DNA from: Acidobacteria subdivision 2 bacterium RH1 MAG20
Lineage (GTDB): Bacteria; Acidobacteriota; Terriglobia; Terriglobales; Acidobacteriaceae
DNA: 64,000 nucleotides
Direction: 5' to 3'
Assembly: GCA_002197545.1 (NCBI GenBank)
Contig: NFUO01000749.1
Coordinates: forward strand, 1 to 64,000
The position numbers and the translations under genes are program-made. Positions 55,631-63,997 of the stretch are shown piece by piece (the first letter of the stretch is position 1; each line of letters starts with the position of its first letter). The notes under the pieces were generated by a model. It searched no databases. It saw only the letters and a list, made by a program, of their open reading frames with translations, and was not told where the DNA came from.

Positions 55631-55810
55631 TGCCGTATATCCTCTCTTAGCCCAGCCGGACAAGCACACCCCGCCGTTTCCTGTTTCCTTTCAATCAGAA
55701 CAATACCGAACATGCAACCTGAGCATCGTAAAGACTTGCCCCTGAACGGGATTGGATGCCAAAAGCCCCTACTATGCCGGCCAACGCCCATCGTCCATCA
55801 ACGCATTCCC

Positions 55811-55816
55811 TATACT
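55811..55816 (+). promoter_or_regulatory. -10 box upstream of the ThiF/MoeB gene
   Basis: TATACT ends 40 bases before the ATG at 55857; predicted start near 55823. A small AAAGACG/CGTCTTT hairpin follows in the leader. No convincing -35 was identified. Confidence 0.4.
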
Positions 55817-55856
55817 ACGAAAGACGGCGTCTTTTAGGGCGCCCTCGGCCTTCACC

Positions 55857-56939
55857 ATGCCTCAGAATTCACCCACTCCCGAAACTGCCATCGCGTCTGC
55901 CGCCACCATCGCCGATGAAGACCGCTACTCACGCCAGATACTCTTTCCGGGCATCGGAGTGTCGGGCCAGCGGAGGCTTGCCTCCGCGCACGTCGCGGTC
56001 ATCGGCATAGGAGCTACTGGGGCAGCGTCAGCGTCGCTTCTTGCCCGCGCCGGCGTTGGTATCCTCACTCTCATCGACCGCGATTTCGTGGAGACCTCCA
56101 ACCTTCAGCGCCAGGTCCTCTTCGACGAGGCCGACGCGCTCGAATCGCTGCCCAAGGCCGAAGCCGCGCGCCGTAAGATCGCTCTCTTCAACTCCGGCGT
56201 CGCTGTCCACGCCCATATCGCCGACCTCATTCCTGCCAACATCGCTGAACTGCTTGGCCCTGCCGACCTCATCCTCGACGCCACGGACAACTTCGAGACC
56301 CGCTACCTTCTCAACGATTATGCTGTGCAACAATCGAAACCCTGGATCTACGCCGCCGCCATCGGCGCTTACGCCGCCACCATGAACATCGTCCCCGGTA
56401 CCGCGTCGCCAAACCCTACTGCCTGCCTCGCCTGCATCTTTCCGAAGCCCCCCAGCGGACCCGTCGAGACCTGCGACACCTCCGGCATCCTGGCTACCGC
56501 AGTCAACTTCGCCGCCTCCATCCAGGTCACCGAAGCGCTCAAGTTCCTCACTGGCCAGCCCAGCCTTATGCGCCGGTCTTTACTCTCCTTCGATCTATGG
56601 ACAAGTGAAAAGTCCGAAATCTCAACCAGCCAACCTCGCCCGGGCTGTACCGTCTGCGGCCAGCGCCTATTCACCCATCTCGCCGGAGAGGGACGGCCTC
56701 ACATCACGCTCTGCGGACGCAACTCCGTCCAGATTCATGAGCATCATCGGCCGGTTGACTTTGCCGCGATGCGCGACCGGCTCGCGCCCCACGGACAAGT
56801 CCGCTTCAACAATCTTCTTCTTCGCTTCGAGCGTCCCCCGCACACGCTCACCCTCTTTGCCGATGGCCGCGCCATCATTCAGGGCACCACGGATGCGACT
56901 CTCGCGCGGTCCCTTTACGCTCGCTTCATCGGATCCTGA
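55857..56939 (+). CDS. ThiF/MoeB/HesA-family adenylyltransferase
   Basis: A 360-residue E1-like enzyme. It has DRYSRQILFPGIGVSGQRRL, the ATP-binding GIGATGAASASLLARAGVG, ETSNLQRQVLFDEADA, LILDATDNFETRYLLND, zinc CxxC pairs (CLAC and CTVC) and the catalytic Cys in ETCDTSGILATAV. The C-terminal ~90 residues (LLLRFERPPHTLTLFADGRAIIQGT...ARSLYARFIG) are the add-on common in MoeB-type proteins. It should adenylate the C-terminus of ThiS or MoaD. The ATG at 55857 begins the conserved part. It is divergent from the BamA-type gene. Confidence 0.9.
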   Translation: MPQNSPTPETAIASAATIADEDRYSRQILFPGIGVSGQRRLASAHVAVIGIGATGAASASLLARAGVGILTLIDRDFVETSNLQRQVLFDEADALESLPKAEAARRKIALFNSGVAVHAHIADLIPANIAELLGPADLILDATDNFETRYLLNDYAVQQSKPWIYAAAIGAYAATMNIVPGTASPNPTACLACIFPKPPSGPVETCDTSGILATAVNFAASIQVTEALKFLTGQPSLMRRSLLSFDLWTSEKSEISTSQPRPGCTVCGQRLFTHLAGEGRPHITLCGRNSVQIHEHHRPVDFAAMRDRLAPHGQVRFNNLLLRFERPPHTLTLFADGRAIIQGTTDATLARSLYARFIGS

Positions 56940-57096
56940 AGCTCACCAAACTCCTTTGAAATGTGTCTTATCGAGAGGCACACACAACCTTTAGTCCGCA
57001 TTTCCTCTCAAACCTAGGAACCATATCAATCCTCCGTTTGCGATAAGCTTCAGGCAGGCGACAACGAAGCGATGCACGAACATGGAGTTTAGCCTC

Positions 57097-57759
57097 ATGG
57101 AGCAACAAGGCCTACGAATGACTGAACCCAAACCAGGTCCCAGCCTGTTCAAACGAAATCCACCTATCGCCGGGGAAGCCGAAGCGATCGAGAGCGCGAA
57201 AGCCGGAGACGCCGAGGCCTTCTCCAAGCTCTACGCGCTCCACAAACGCCGCGTCTATACCCTCTGTCTCCGTATGCTGGGCAACGTCTCTGAGGCCGAA
57301 GACATGACCCAGGAGGCCTTTCTCCATCTCTTCCGCAAAATCGGCAGCTTTCGCGGGGAATCGGCCTTCTCTACCTGGCTGCATCGCCTGACGGTCAATC
57401 TCGTGCTCATGCATCTGCGCAAAAAGGGCTTGAACCTTGTTTCGCTCGAAGAGACAATTAACCCTTCGGAAGAGGATGCTCCAAAACGCGACTTCGGCAG
57501 CCGCGATCCGCAACTCGCCGGTTCTGTCGACCGGGTCGCTCTGGAACGCGCCGTGGCCTCGTTACCGCCCGGCTACCGCATGGTATTCATTCTCCACGAC
57601 GTCGAAGGCTTCGAGCATAATGAAATTGCCACCATGCTCGAATGCTCCACCGGAAACAGCAAATCCCAGCTACACAAGGCACGACTCAAGCTACGCGAAC
57701 TGCTTCGTCAACCCGAACAGTCTATCCAGCCAGCGGGCCTCAAGGAGGCCGCTCAATGA
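57097..57759 (+). CDS. ECF-type RNA polymerase sigma factor (RpoE-like)
   Basis: A 220-residue sigma-70 family ECF factor. Region 2: [76 protein letters not shown]. Region 4: [57 protein letters not shown]. Region 4 follows an acidic linker. The ATG at 57097 has GGAG nine bases upstream; starts at 57082 and 57118 are possible. The stop overlaps the anti-sigma start by four bases. An autoregulated promoter is likely but could not be identified with confidence. Confidence 0.92.
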   Translation: MEQQGLRMTEPKPGPSLFKRNPPIAGEAEAIESAKAGDAEAFSKLYALHKRRVYTLCLRMLGNVSEAEDMTQEAFLHLFRKIGSFRGESAFSTWLHRLTVNLVLMHLRKKGLNLVSLEETINPSEEDAPKRDFGSRDPQLAGSVDRVALERAVASLPPGYRMVFILHDVEGFEHNEIATMLECSTGNSKSQLHKARLKLRELLRQPEQSIQPAGLKEAAQ

Positions 57760-58061
57760 CTTCGCAGAAATCCAATTCAAAATCTCCTGCCACCCTGTCC
57801 TGCGCTGAGTTCCAAGAGCAACTTCCCGACCTCTTCGCCTCTGGAGCCAACGGTCTCCCTGAAGATCTCAGCCTGGTCGAACATCTGAAGACCTGCGACA
57901 ACTGTTCGGCCCTCGTCCGAGACCTCCAGTACATCGCAGACCAGGCCAGTCTCCTGCTCCAACCCACGCTCGAACCCAGCGACAATGTCTGGAAGAGGAT
58001 TCAGGAAGGCCTGGATTCGGAGCGCGCACAGGATGCCGCGCACCATCCTCCTCTTAAATGA
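57756..58061 (+). CDS. Zinc-finger anti-sigma factor
   Basis: A 101-residue cytoplasmic anti-sigma with a ZAS motif: [16 protein letters not shown]... [18 protein letters not shown], i.e. His-x3-Cys-x2-Cys. It has no membrane helix, so it is a soluble anti-sigma likely responding directly to redox or metal state. The start overlaps the sigma stop (ATGA), which sets the ratio of the two proteins by translational coupling. Confidence 0.85.
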   Translation: MTSQKSNSKSPATLSCAEFQEQLPDLFASGANGLPEDLSLVEHLKTCDNCSALVRDLQYIADQASLLLQPTLEPSDNVWKRIQEGLDSERAQDAAHHPPLK

Positions 58062-58068
58062 TTTAATC

Positions 58069-58097
58069 TTGCAACCGCTGTCAGCCCCGTGTATCGT
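58069..58097 (+). promoter_or_regulatory. Promoter of the aroK leader transcript
   Basis: TTGCAA (58069-58074) and TATCGT (58092-58097) are separated by exactly 17 bases. Transcription is predicted from about 58104, only a few bases before the leader ATG at 58107. The leader ORF would therefore be translated from an essentially leaderless RNA. Confidence 0.6.
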
Positions 58098-58106
58098 AAA
58101 TTCAAC

Positions 58107-58193
58107 ATGCTGAGCCGTCTTCAGACCGTTTTCTTTAGCTTCCGCTACTGGCCCTTTCCTACGGCCCGGCGGAGCACTCGCATGACTCTCTGA
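58107..58193 (+). CDS. Aromatic leader peptide of aroK
   Basis: A 28-codon ORF (ATG to TGA). Residues 8-18 read VFFSFRYWPFP: Phe at 9, 10, 12 and 17, Tyr14, Trp15. Six of nine consecutive residues are aromatic, and all three aromatic amino acids are represented. This is the composition of amino-acid-sensing leader peptides such as pheL and trpL of E. coli. The rest is Arg/Thr-rich. It lies 138 bases before aroK, directly after a promoter and just before a terminator hairpin. Too short for standard gene calling. I know of no described case in Acidobacteriota. Confidence 0.7.
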   Translation: MLSRLQTVFFSFRYWPFPTARRSTRMTL

Positions 58194-58257
58194 ACTATCG
58201 TCAATCTTCAGAGTCCTCGAGCTTCCCGAGCCGCAACTCCTAAAGGTTGCGGCTTTT
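58169..58257 (+). terminator. Attenuator: mutually exclusive antiterminator and terminator before aroK
   Basis: Terminator: AGCCGCAAC (58229-58237) with GTTGCGGCT (58246-58254), eight-base loop, then TTTTGC. Competing helix: GCGG (58169-58172) with CCGC (58231-58234) and CTCG (58177-58180) with CGAG (58227-58230), which sequesters the 5' arm of the terminator. A third helix GACTCT (58184-58189) with AGAGTC (58210-58215) sits on the leader stop codon. Stalling at Tyr14-Trp15 would leave 58169 onward free (antitermination); completion to the TGA would mask it (termination). Confidence 0.65.
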
Positions 58258-58331
58258 GCATGTTCGCTACCAAAAATCAATCGGCAAAACCAAGTCCGCA
58301 CTAAACTTTCGCATTAAACTAAGGAGAGGCC

Positions 58332-58931
58332 ATGACAACCAACCAACCAGACGCGCTGACCGAGCCGGAATCCAAAGCAGCCGACGCAACCACCATCCCG
58401 CCGCATCTTCGGCGTCTCGTCCTCACCGGATTCATGGGCGCGGGCAAGTCGACCATCGGGCGCATCCTGGCCTCCCGTCTCGGCTGGACCTTCCTCGATC
58501 TCGATGCCCATCTGGAGCAGCGCACCGGGGCCACCATCCCCCAGCTCTTCGAGCGCCACGGCGAAGCCCGCTTCCGCCGTCTTGAATCTATTGCGCTCGC
58601 CTCCGCTCTCAGCCACTCCAATACCGTTCTCGCTCTCGGCGGCGGAACCCCCGAAGGCCTCACCAACCGTCTGCTGCTGGAGCAGACCCCCGCAACCTTC
58701 ACCATCTTTCTGGATGCTCCCTTCCCGACCCTCTTCGATCGCTGCGTGATGCAGGACATCGCCCGCCCTGTCCTGAGCGATCCCGAGGCGGCGCAACTCC
58801 GTTTCAACATGCGTCATCCTCTCTATCTCCGTCTCGCCGGCCTCACCATCGACACCGCCGCCCTCACCCCGGAAGAGACCGCCGCCGCCCTGCTCGCCGC
58901 CCTGAATCAAACTCCGCACTCCCGTTCTTGA
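58332..58931 (+). CDS. aroK: Shikimate kinase
   Basis: A 199-residue kinase phosphorylating shikimate at O3 in chorismate synthesis. Walker A GFMGAGKSTIGR at 33-44, substrate binding FLDLDAHLEQRTGATIPQLFERHGEARFRRLES, and ALGGGTPEGL; the C-terminal lid residues RPVLSD and adenine-binding segment are present. The first 25 residues are an extension. The ATG has GGAGAGG upstream. Expression is apparently controlled by the leader-peptide attenuator 75-225 bases upstream, separating it from the sigma/anti-sigma genes. Confidence 0.93.
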   Translation: MTTNQPDALTEPESKAADATTIPPHLRRLVLTGFMGAGKSTIGRILASRLGWTFLDLDAHLEQRTGATIPQLFERHGEARFRRLESIALASALSHSNTVLALGGGTPEGLTNRLLLEQTPATFTIFLDAPFPTLFDRCVMQDIARPVLSDPEAAQLRFNMRHPLYLRLAGLTIDTAALTPEETAAALLAALNQTPHSRS

Positions 58932-58988
58932 GCTGTCAGGCGCACACTATCTGCATCTAACCCGTCAGCCACCTACAGGAGAAATACG

Positions 58989-60035
58989 CTGGCCACCTCG
59001 ACTCCTGACCTCACTCCCGGCGAAAAAGAATCCCGCAAGTCAGTGCGCGGCCACATTCTCTTTTGTATTAGCGTCCTCTTCGCGCTCTACATCGCCTGGC
59101 ACCTGCTTAAAGAGCTGGAGATCATCTACGTCAGCGCACTCTTTGCGGTCGTTTTGACGCCTATTGTTGCCCGCATCACCAAATTCGAACTGCGCGGCCA
59201 TCGACCTTCACGCGCCGTCGCCATCGTCATCCTCATCGCGGCCGTCCTTCTCGCGCTGACCATCTTCTTCACCTTCGGTCTTCCGCCTGTATTGCGAGAT
59301 CTCCGGCAGTTCTCGACCGATCTACCCGAGCGCATTCCTGCAACCGTCGCCCGCATCAACAAGCTCCCCTTCGCCACCAAATTCAATGTCGATTCCATGA
59401 TCCAGCGCGCCGAAGGTACGCTCACCTCGACTGCCACCTATCTCTTTACCTCTCTGCCGACCTGGCTCTCGCACCTCTTCGACATTCTTACCACCGCCTT
59501 CCTCTGCGTCTATTTCATGCTCGAAGGCGAATATGCCTACCGCTTCTTCCTCTCCCTGTTTCCATACCAGCAGCGCACCCGTTTGGACAATGCCCTGCAG
59601 AGAGCGGACCTCAAGATCAGCAAATGGCTCTTCGGCCAGGGTCTGCTGATGCTCATCCTTGGCGTCTCCAGCACCATTGTCTTCGGCATCCTTCACGTCC
59701 GCTACTTTCTCCTCCTCGGCGTTTTGATGGGCCTGTTCAACATCATTCCCATCGCGGGAGGCGTCATCACCATCGTCGTCGCCGCAGGCGTGGCCGCTCT
59801 CGATTCCTGGGCAAAGATGACTGGCGTCCTCATCTTCTACGGCATCTACATCAATATAGAGAACGCATACCTCACCCCGCGCATTATGCGTTCGAGCGTC
59901 AACCTCATGGGCCTTACCGTCCTGATCGCACTGCTCTGCGGAACAGCACTGGCCGGCGTCGTGGGGGCCCTTGTCGCTGTCCCCACCGCTGCTCTCGTGA
60001 CTGTCCTCCTCGAAGAGTACGCCGTCCAGAAGTAG
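58989..60035 (+). CDS. AI-2E family transporter, probable CTG start
   Basis: A 348-residue AI-2E/PerM family membrane protein. About eight helices are visible, with the family blocks ISVLFALYIAWHLLKELEIIYVSALFAVVLTPIV, LPTWLSHLFDILTTAFLCVYFMLEGEYAYRFFLSLFP, LFNIIPIAGGVITIVVAAGVAALDS and YIENAYLTPRIM-like. Family members export AI-2 or act in Na+/H+ antiport; a substrate cannot be assigned. AGGAG at 58977-58981 is seven bases before an in-frame CTG at 58989; the first conventional start (GTG 59043) has no Shine-Dalgarno. The CTG start adds 18 residues. Confidence 0.85.
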   Translation: MATSTPDLTPGEKESRKSVRGHILFCISVLFALYIAWHLLKELEIIYVSALFAVVLTPIVARITKFELRGHRPSRAVAIVILIAAVLLALTIFFTFGLPPVLRDLRQFSTDLPERIPATVARINKLPFATKFNVDSMIQRAEGTLTSTATYLFTSLPTWLSHLFDILTTAFLCVYFMLEGEYAYRFFLSLFPYQQRTRLDNALQRADLKISKWLFGQGLLMLILGVSSTIVFGILHVRYFLLLGVLMGLFNIIPIAGGVITIVVAAGVAALDSWAKMTGVLIFYGIYINIENAYLTPRIMRSSVNLMGLTVLIALLCGTALAGVVGALVAVPTAALVTVLLEEYAVQK

Positions 60036-60119
60036 AGATGATGAGCAACGTTCGGAGGTATGCATACTTTGGTGTAGTGTTGGCATCAAAAAACTTGCCT
60101 ATACGCAATTAAGCCTTGC

Positions 60120-60125
60120 TATTCT
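60120..60125 (+). promoter_or_regulatory. -10 box for the 60133 gene (leaderless)
   Basis: TATTCT ends seven bases before the GTG at 60133, placing the transcription start at the start codon. A TTGCCT at 60095-60100 could be the -35 with a long 19-base spacer. No Shine-Dalgarno is present. Confidence 0.45.
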
Positions 60126-60132
60126 CGTTCCA

Positions 60133-60723
60133 GTGACCGACTTAAAATTTTCCCAATCCACAAACCGCAATCTCCTCGCGCCTGTTCTCATCGCATTTTT
60201 GCTACTGGGCGTCGTTATCGCCCTCGTCATCCGTCATACGCCAAAGCAGACCATCGACCTCACCATCACGCATACGGCCATCTATCCCGCTCATACCGTC
60301 TTCAAGTCCGATTCCCTCGTCGTAGGCAGCGACAAAGCCGAGGACGACCTCTACGTTCTCGCCACTCTGCGCGTCGACGATCCCCTGCATCTTCCTCTCT
60401 TCCTCAAAGATTTCACCGCCACCCTGACCACCGCCGACGATCAGCAGATCACCACCAGCGCCGCCGAAGAGAAAGACCTCCCCAACATCTACACCTCCTT
60501 CCCCGCGCTCAAACCGCTTGCCTCTCCGCCCCTCCGCCGCGAAACCATCATCGCCCCCAGCAGCTCGGTCGAAGGCATGGTTCTTCTTCACTTCCCTGTC
60601 ACCCTGGATGTGTGGAACCATCGCAAATCCGCTATCCTCAACGTGGACCTCTATCATGGGGGAGCGTTTCCGATCACGATCCCTCTCAATACCAAAACAA
60701 TCTCTACCAATTTCGACCAGTAA
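60133..60723 (+). CDS. Membrane-anchored hypothetical protein
   Basis: A 196-residue protein with one N-terminal helix (LLAPVLIAFLLLGVVIALVI) and a periplasmic beta-rich domain (TIDLTITHTAIYPAHTVFKSDSLVVGSDKAEDDLYVLATLRVDD...). It is not a family I recognise; the pattern of alternating beta strands with a buried LHFPVTLDVWNHRKSAILNVDLYH suggests an immunoglobulin-like or LEA2-like fold, which is inference. The stop TAA overlaps the rsmE ATG by one base (TAATG), so it is coupled to rsmE. Confidence 0.75.
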   Translation: MTDLKFSQSTNRNLLAPVLIAFLLLGVVIALVIRHTPKQTIDLTITHTAIYPAHTVFKSDSLVVGSDKAEDDLYVLATLRVDDPLHLPLFLKDFTATLTTADDQQITTSAAEEKDLPNIYTSFPALKPLASPPLRRETIIAPSSSVEGMVLLHFPVTLDVWNHRKSAILNVDLYHGGAFPITIPLNTKTISTNFDQ

Positions 60724-61439
60724 TGACCCGCCGCCGCTTCATCGCCGATACCTGGACCACAACTACCGCCACCCTTACCGGAGATCAGGCCGTTCACCTC
60801 GCCCGTGTCCTCCGTGCTGAACCAGGCCAGATCTTCGATGTCGTCACCGGAGGCTTCCTCCATCGCGCTGAAATCACCAGCGTCTCTGAGGACAACATTC
60901 TCTTCACTCTCCACGAAGAACTGGAGTCAGACGCAGCACTCCCGCTTCACCTACTGCTAGCCGTCTTCAAGTTCGATCACATGGAGTGGGCCATCGAAAA
61001 GGCAACCGAGTTGGGCGTATCCCGCATAACGCCTATCCTTGCCCGTCGAACCGAAAAGCATCTGTCCCAGGCAGCGACCAAGCGGGCTGATCGCTGGCGC
61101 CGCATCGCGCTCGAAGCCTCCAAGCAATCCCGCCGTACCAACATCCCCGAAATAGCCGACCCTGCCACGCTGAAAGCAGCCCTCGATCAAGAGAAGAGTC
61201 CCACTCAAATCCTTCTCTCCGAAACCGAGCAGGCCGTAACGCTGTCAGCAGCCCTCGCTTCCGCGCCTTCGTCCGAGACCGCTCTAGCAATAGGTCCCGA
61301 GGGCGGCTGGACACCAGAAGAGATGACTCTCTTCGCCGACCATCACTGGCAACCAGTCACCCTCGGGCCGCGCATCCTCCGCGCGGAGACCGCTGCCATC
61401 GCAGCGATCGCCATTACCTCTTCTTATCTGAATCCATAG
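60723..61439 (+). CDS. rsmE: 16S rRNA m3U1498 methyltransferase RsmE
   Basis: A 238-residue SPOUT-class methyltransferase. N-terminal PUA-like domain (MTRRRFIADTW...GDQAVHLARVLRAEPGQIFDVVTGG), then FKFDHMEWAIEKATELGVSRITPILARRTEKHLS, RRIALEASKQSRRTNIPEI and the trefoil-knot SAM site AIGPEGGWTPEEMTLF...LGPRILRAETAAIAAI. All are near-consensus. The ATG overlaps the stop of the preceding gene. It converges on the GH88/105 gene with a 20-base gap and no recognisable terminator. Confidence 0.95.
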   Translation: MTRRRFIADTWTTTTATLTGDQAVHLARVLRAEPGQIFDVVTGGFLHRAEITSVSEDNILFTLHEELESDAALPLHLLLAVFKFDHMEWAIEKATELGVSRITPILARRTEKHLSQAATKRADRWRRIALEASKQSRRTNIPEIADPATLKAALDQEKSPTQILLSETEQAVTLSAALASAPSSETALAIGPEGGWTPEEMTLFADHHWQPVTLGPRILRAETAAIAAIAITSSYLNP

Positions 61440-61458
61440 CTATTGCAGCCTGCGACAT

Positions 61459-62691
61459 CTAGTGCTTCGATTCCGCAAGGCGATGCATCTCCGAACCTGC
61501 CAGGAGGAAGCCACCGACACCATAGACGTAGCTGGCGGAAGGCTTGAACATGCCAGGCTGGGCGTCAACGGGCTGGATGGAGCCGAGCCTGCCGTCCGCA
61601 TAGACGTGGGTGAGCATCCCTTTCCAGGACTTCTCGACCACGGGCTGATACTTGGCGCGGTCGAGAATGTGGTGATTGATTCCGTAGGCAATGCCGTATG
61701 TGACGAAGGCCGAGCCCGAGACCTCAGGAAGCGCATACGCATCGGGGTCGAGCAGGCCCGAGCGCCACAGGCCATCGGGGCTCTGTATCTCAGCGAGCTT
61801 TTCTGCCATCTGACGGAACTGCTCGACGTACTTCGGACGGCTGGGATAGTCGGCAGGCATGAACTCCAGCACGTTGGCGAGAGCGGCCATCACCCAGCCA
61901 TTGCCGCGCGACCAGAAGAGTTTTTTTCCATTGGCCTGTTTCTGGGTCAGGTAGCGGGCGTCGCGGAAGTAGAGATGTTCCTGGGGATCGTAGAGGCTGG
62001 CAGAGGTAAGCCACCACTCGTGGTCCATATAGTCGAGATATTTGTGGTCGTGAGTGATCGCATAGGTGCGGAGGAGAACGGGAGGCGACATAAACAGCGC
62101 ATCGCACCACCACCACAGAAGCTTGTTAGGATCATCCGGGCGAACCACGAGGCGATCCATGATGGCTTTGGTATTAGCAAGGCGTATGGGTTGCCGGTCC
62201 GCGCGATAGAGATCAAGGTAGGTCTGGCCAAGCGCCTGATCGTCCGCATGAGGGAAACGCTTGTCGAGAAGTTGCCAGTCAAAGTGCTGCGACATGCGGA
62301 CCATGGCGTCGCGATACTTCGCATCGCCCGTTGTGGCTGAGGCCGCAAGAAAGCCATCGTAGAGGGCTGCGTAGGTCCATTGCTGGTTGAACCTCGGCTC
62401 CGCGGCGGCTAATTGCCAGTCGGCAACCTTTTTCATGGCGGCGGAGATTGCTTTGGGCTTAATGGCAGAGGAAAGATCCGTGGCAAGCGGGCCAGGATTG
62501 TCCGGAGCGTCGCCCGCGGCGTTGCGGTCGACGGGCACTACGCCTGATTTGGCGGGGACAGGGGCAGGCGCTTGCGCTATCAGGGGAAGGCAAGGGGCAG
62601 CGAGAAACGCACTCAGAAAGAGCGCCCCCGTGAGACGTGCTTCGCAGTTTCTACGTGTGAACTGAAATATCGACTTCTTGAGAGAAAACAT
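61459..62691 (-). CDS. GH88/GH105 unsaturated glucuronyl/rhamnogalacturonyl hydrolase
   Basis: A 410-residue exported enzyme with a signal peptide (about 15-40, ending LIAQA). The (alpha/alpha)6 barrel shows QTYLDLYRADRQP, LWWWCDALFMSPPVLLRTYAITHDHKYLDYMDHEWWLT, LFWSRGNGWVMAALANVLEFMP and YGIAYGINHHIL, matching YteR/YesR-type members. It hydrolyses the delta-4,5-unsaturated uronyl end left by polysaccharide lyases. The ATG at 62691 has GGAG seven bases upstream. A ROK regulator gene lies directly upstream in the same direction and probably controls it. Confidence 0.9.
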   Translation of the reverse strand: MFSLKKSIFQFTRRNCEARLTGALFLSAFLAAPCLPLIAQAPAPVPAKSGVVPVDRNAAGDAPDNPGPLATDLSSAIKPKAISAAMKKVADWQLAAAEPRFNQQWTYAALYDGFLAASATTGDAKYRDAMVRMSQHFDWQLLDKRFPHADDQALGQTYLDLYRADRQPIRLANTKAIMDRLVVRPDDPNKLLWWWCDALFMSPPVLLRTYAITHDHKYLDYMDHEWWLTSASLYDPQEHLYFRDARYLTQKQANGKKLFWSRGNGWVMAALANVLEFMPADYPSRPKYVEQFRQMAEKLAEIQSPDGLWRSGLLDPDAYALPEVSGSAFVTYGIAYGINHHILDRAKYQPVVEKSWKGMLTHVYADGRLGSIQPVDAQPGMFKPSASYVYGVGGFLLAGSEMHRLAESKH

Positions 62692-62702
62692 AATGGGCTC
62701 CA

Positions 62703-63884
62703 TTAGACCAGACCTTCATTCATAACGAGCGCAACAGCGCTGCGCAAACGTGCGGTATTGCCTTCGAAGGATGGCCGGAGTTTCGGCACCTTCGAGAGGG
62801 AGTTGTTCTTGAGTTCGGCCTCGACGATAGGTCCGAACAGGTACCAGGCAGTCGTAATGTCGCCAACGACGATGATCTCGTTGGGAGCAAGCGCGGAGGC
62901 AATCATGCGCAGCCCCCTGCCGAGAAACGAAGACATCTTTTCAAGCGCCTTGATGGCATGCGCGTCCTCATCCTGAGCCATCTTTACCAGTGCGGCAAAG
63001 TTCTGAGGGGTCTGTTTGCCTGCGTTTCCATTGATCTCATGGTAATAACGGAGGCCCGCGCGATTCGAGGCGACGGTCTCCCAGCAACCGCGGCTTCCGC
63101 AGCCGCATAGTGGGCCATGAATATCCATCTGGACGTGGCCGAACTCGCCCGCCATGCCGTTGGTACCGCGGAGAAGCCTGCCATTGGCGAAGATTCCAGT
63201 GCCGATGCCTTCCGAAACATTCACGACAACAAGATCGCGGGTGCCGTCGCTGTCGCCGAACCAGACCTCGGAGAGAGCGCAGGCATTAGCCACGTTGTCC
63301 ATCTCGACGCGAAGACCTGTCGCGCGCTGGATGCGTGACTTGATGCTGTGAATGGGTCCGCTGAGGTTTGGCGCAAAGATAAGTTTCTGGAGCGTCGGAT
63401 CGGCGCGGCCGGGAAGGCTGATGCCGATGCCATCGAAGGACCTGTCGCCATGGGCGGCGATGAGGTTGCGAATGGCCGCCACAATAGGCTGAATGGCCTT
63501 ATTTGGGTCGGCTGGCAGCTCCACGACATTCTGAGCGACGATCCTGCCGCCAAGATCGGTGACAGCAACCGTAGTTTGAGAAGGATGAATATCGAGTGCG
63601 ATCACCGCACGCTGGTGGTTGAGTTCAAGAAAGGTTGGCCTGCGTCCCCTTGGGAGGCGGCCCGTCGATCCTTCGAGTATCCATCTTTCACGAATGAGGT
63701 CTTCGACGATGAGAGAGACCGTACTGCGCTGCAAGCCCGAGACCCGCGCCAGATCTGCGCGAGAGAGCGGCTGGCGGGTGCGGATGAGATTGAAGACCAA
63801 ATTGCGGTTTATCTGGCGCGGCGTCTTGTTGGACGCACTCTGCTTTCCGGTAAATGTGAACTGCGATGATGACGAAATCGGCAT
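62703..63884 (-). CDS. ROK-family transcriptional regulator (NagC/XylR type)
   Basis: A 393-residue ROK repressor. It has an N-terminal winged-helix HTH (LSRADLARVSGLQRSTVSLIVEDLI, about 40-64), a sugar-kinase-like ATP-binding segment (AVIALDIHPSQTTVAVTDLGG), EGIGTGIFANGRLLRGTNGMAGEFGHVQMD and the ROK zinc motif CGCGSRGCWE (C260, C262, C267). It should respond to a sugar or sugar phosphate released from uronate-containing polymers and regulate the adjacent glycoside hydrolase. The promoter region runs to the window end; a rightward promoter there faces the other way. Confidence 0.92.
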   Translation of the reverse strand: MPISSSSQFTFTGKQSASNKTPRQINRNLVFNLIRTRQPLSRADLARVSGLQRSTVSLIVEDLIRERWILEGSTGRLPRGRRPTFLELNHQRAVIALDIHPSQTTVAVTDLGGRIVAQNVVELPADPNKAIQPIVAAIRNLIAAHGDRSFDGIGISLPGRADPTLQKLIFAPNLSGPIHSIKSRIQRATGLRVEMDNVANACALSEVWFGDSDGTRDLVVVNVSEGIGTGIFANGRLLRGTNGMAGEFGHVQMDIHGPLCGCGSRGCWETVASNRAGLRYYHEINGNAGKQTPQNFAALVKMAQDEDAHAIKALEKMSSFLGRGLRMIASALAPNEIIVVGDITTAWYLFGPIVEAELKNNSLSKVPKLRPSFEGNTARLRSAVALVMNEGLV

Positions 63885-63967
63885 TCTGACTTTCCAAATA
63901 AAGCGTCGTGTTTCAAAAAAATTAAAAACTGCATGTAGTGCGATATTCGATTTTGGATTTCATCTGC

Positions 63968-63997
63968 TTGACATCCGTGGGAACGAGTCTTTATATC
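63968..63997 (+). promoter_or_regulatory. Consensus sigma-70 promoter reading out of the window
   Basis: TTGACA (63968-63973) is followed by TATATC (63992-63997) with an 18-base spacer, or TTATAT with 17. It reads rightwards, divergent from the ROK gene, and should drive a gene beyond the window, perhaps another ROK-controlled sugar gene. Confidence 0.6.

Noticed and set aside
55677..55690. Degenerate heptamers (TTTCCTG TTTCCTT) upstream of the Omp85 gene
   Set aside because: Only two imperfect units; may be chance, so not listed with the TTCCCTG arrays.
57015..57060. ECF-type autoregulatory promoter (GGAAC...CGTT) before the sigma gene
   Set aside because: GGAACC and CGTT are present but the spacing is about 12 bases instead of the usual 15-17, so I do not call it.
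59322..60089. A 255-codon minus-strand open frame opposite the AI-2E transporter
   Set aside because: Extremely acidic shadow frame antisense to a recognised membrane protein.
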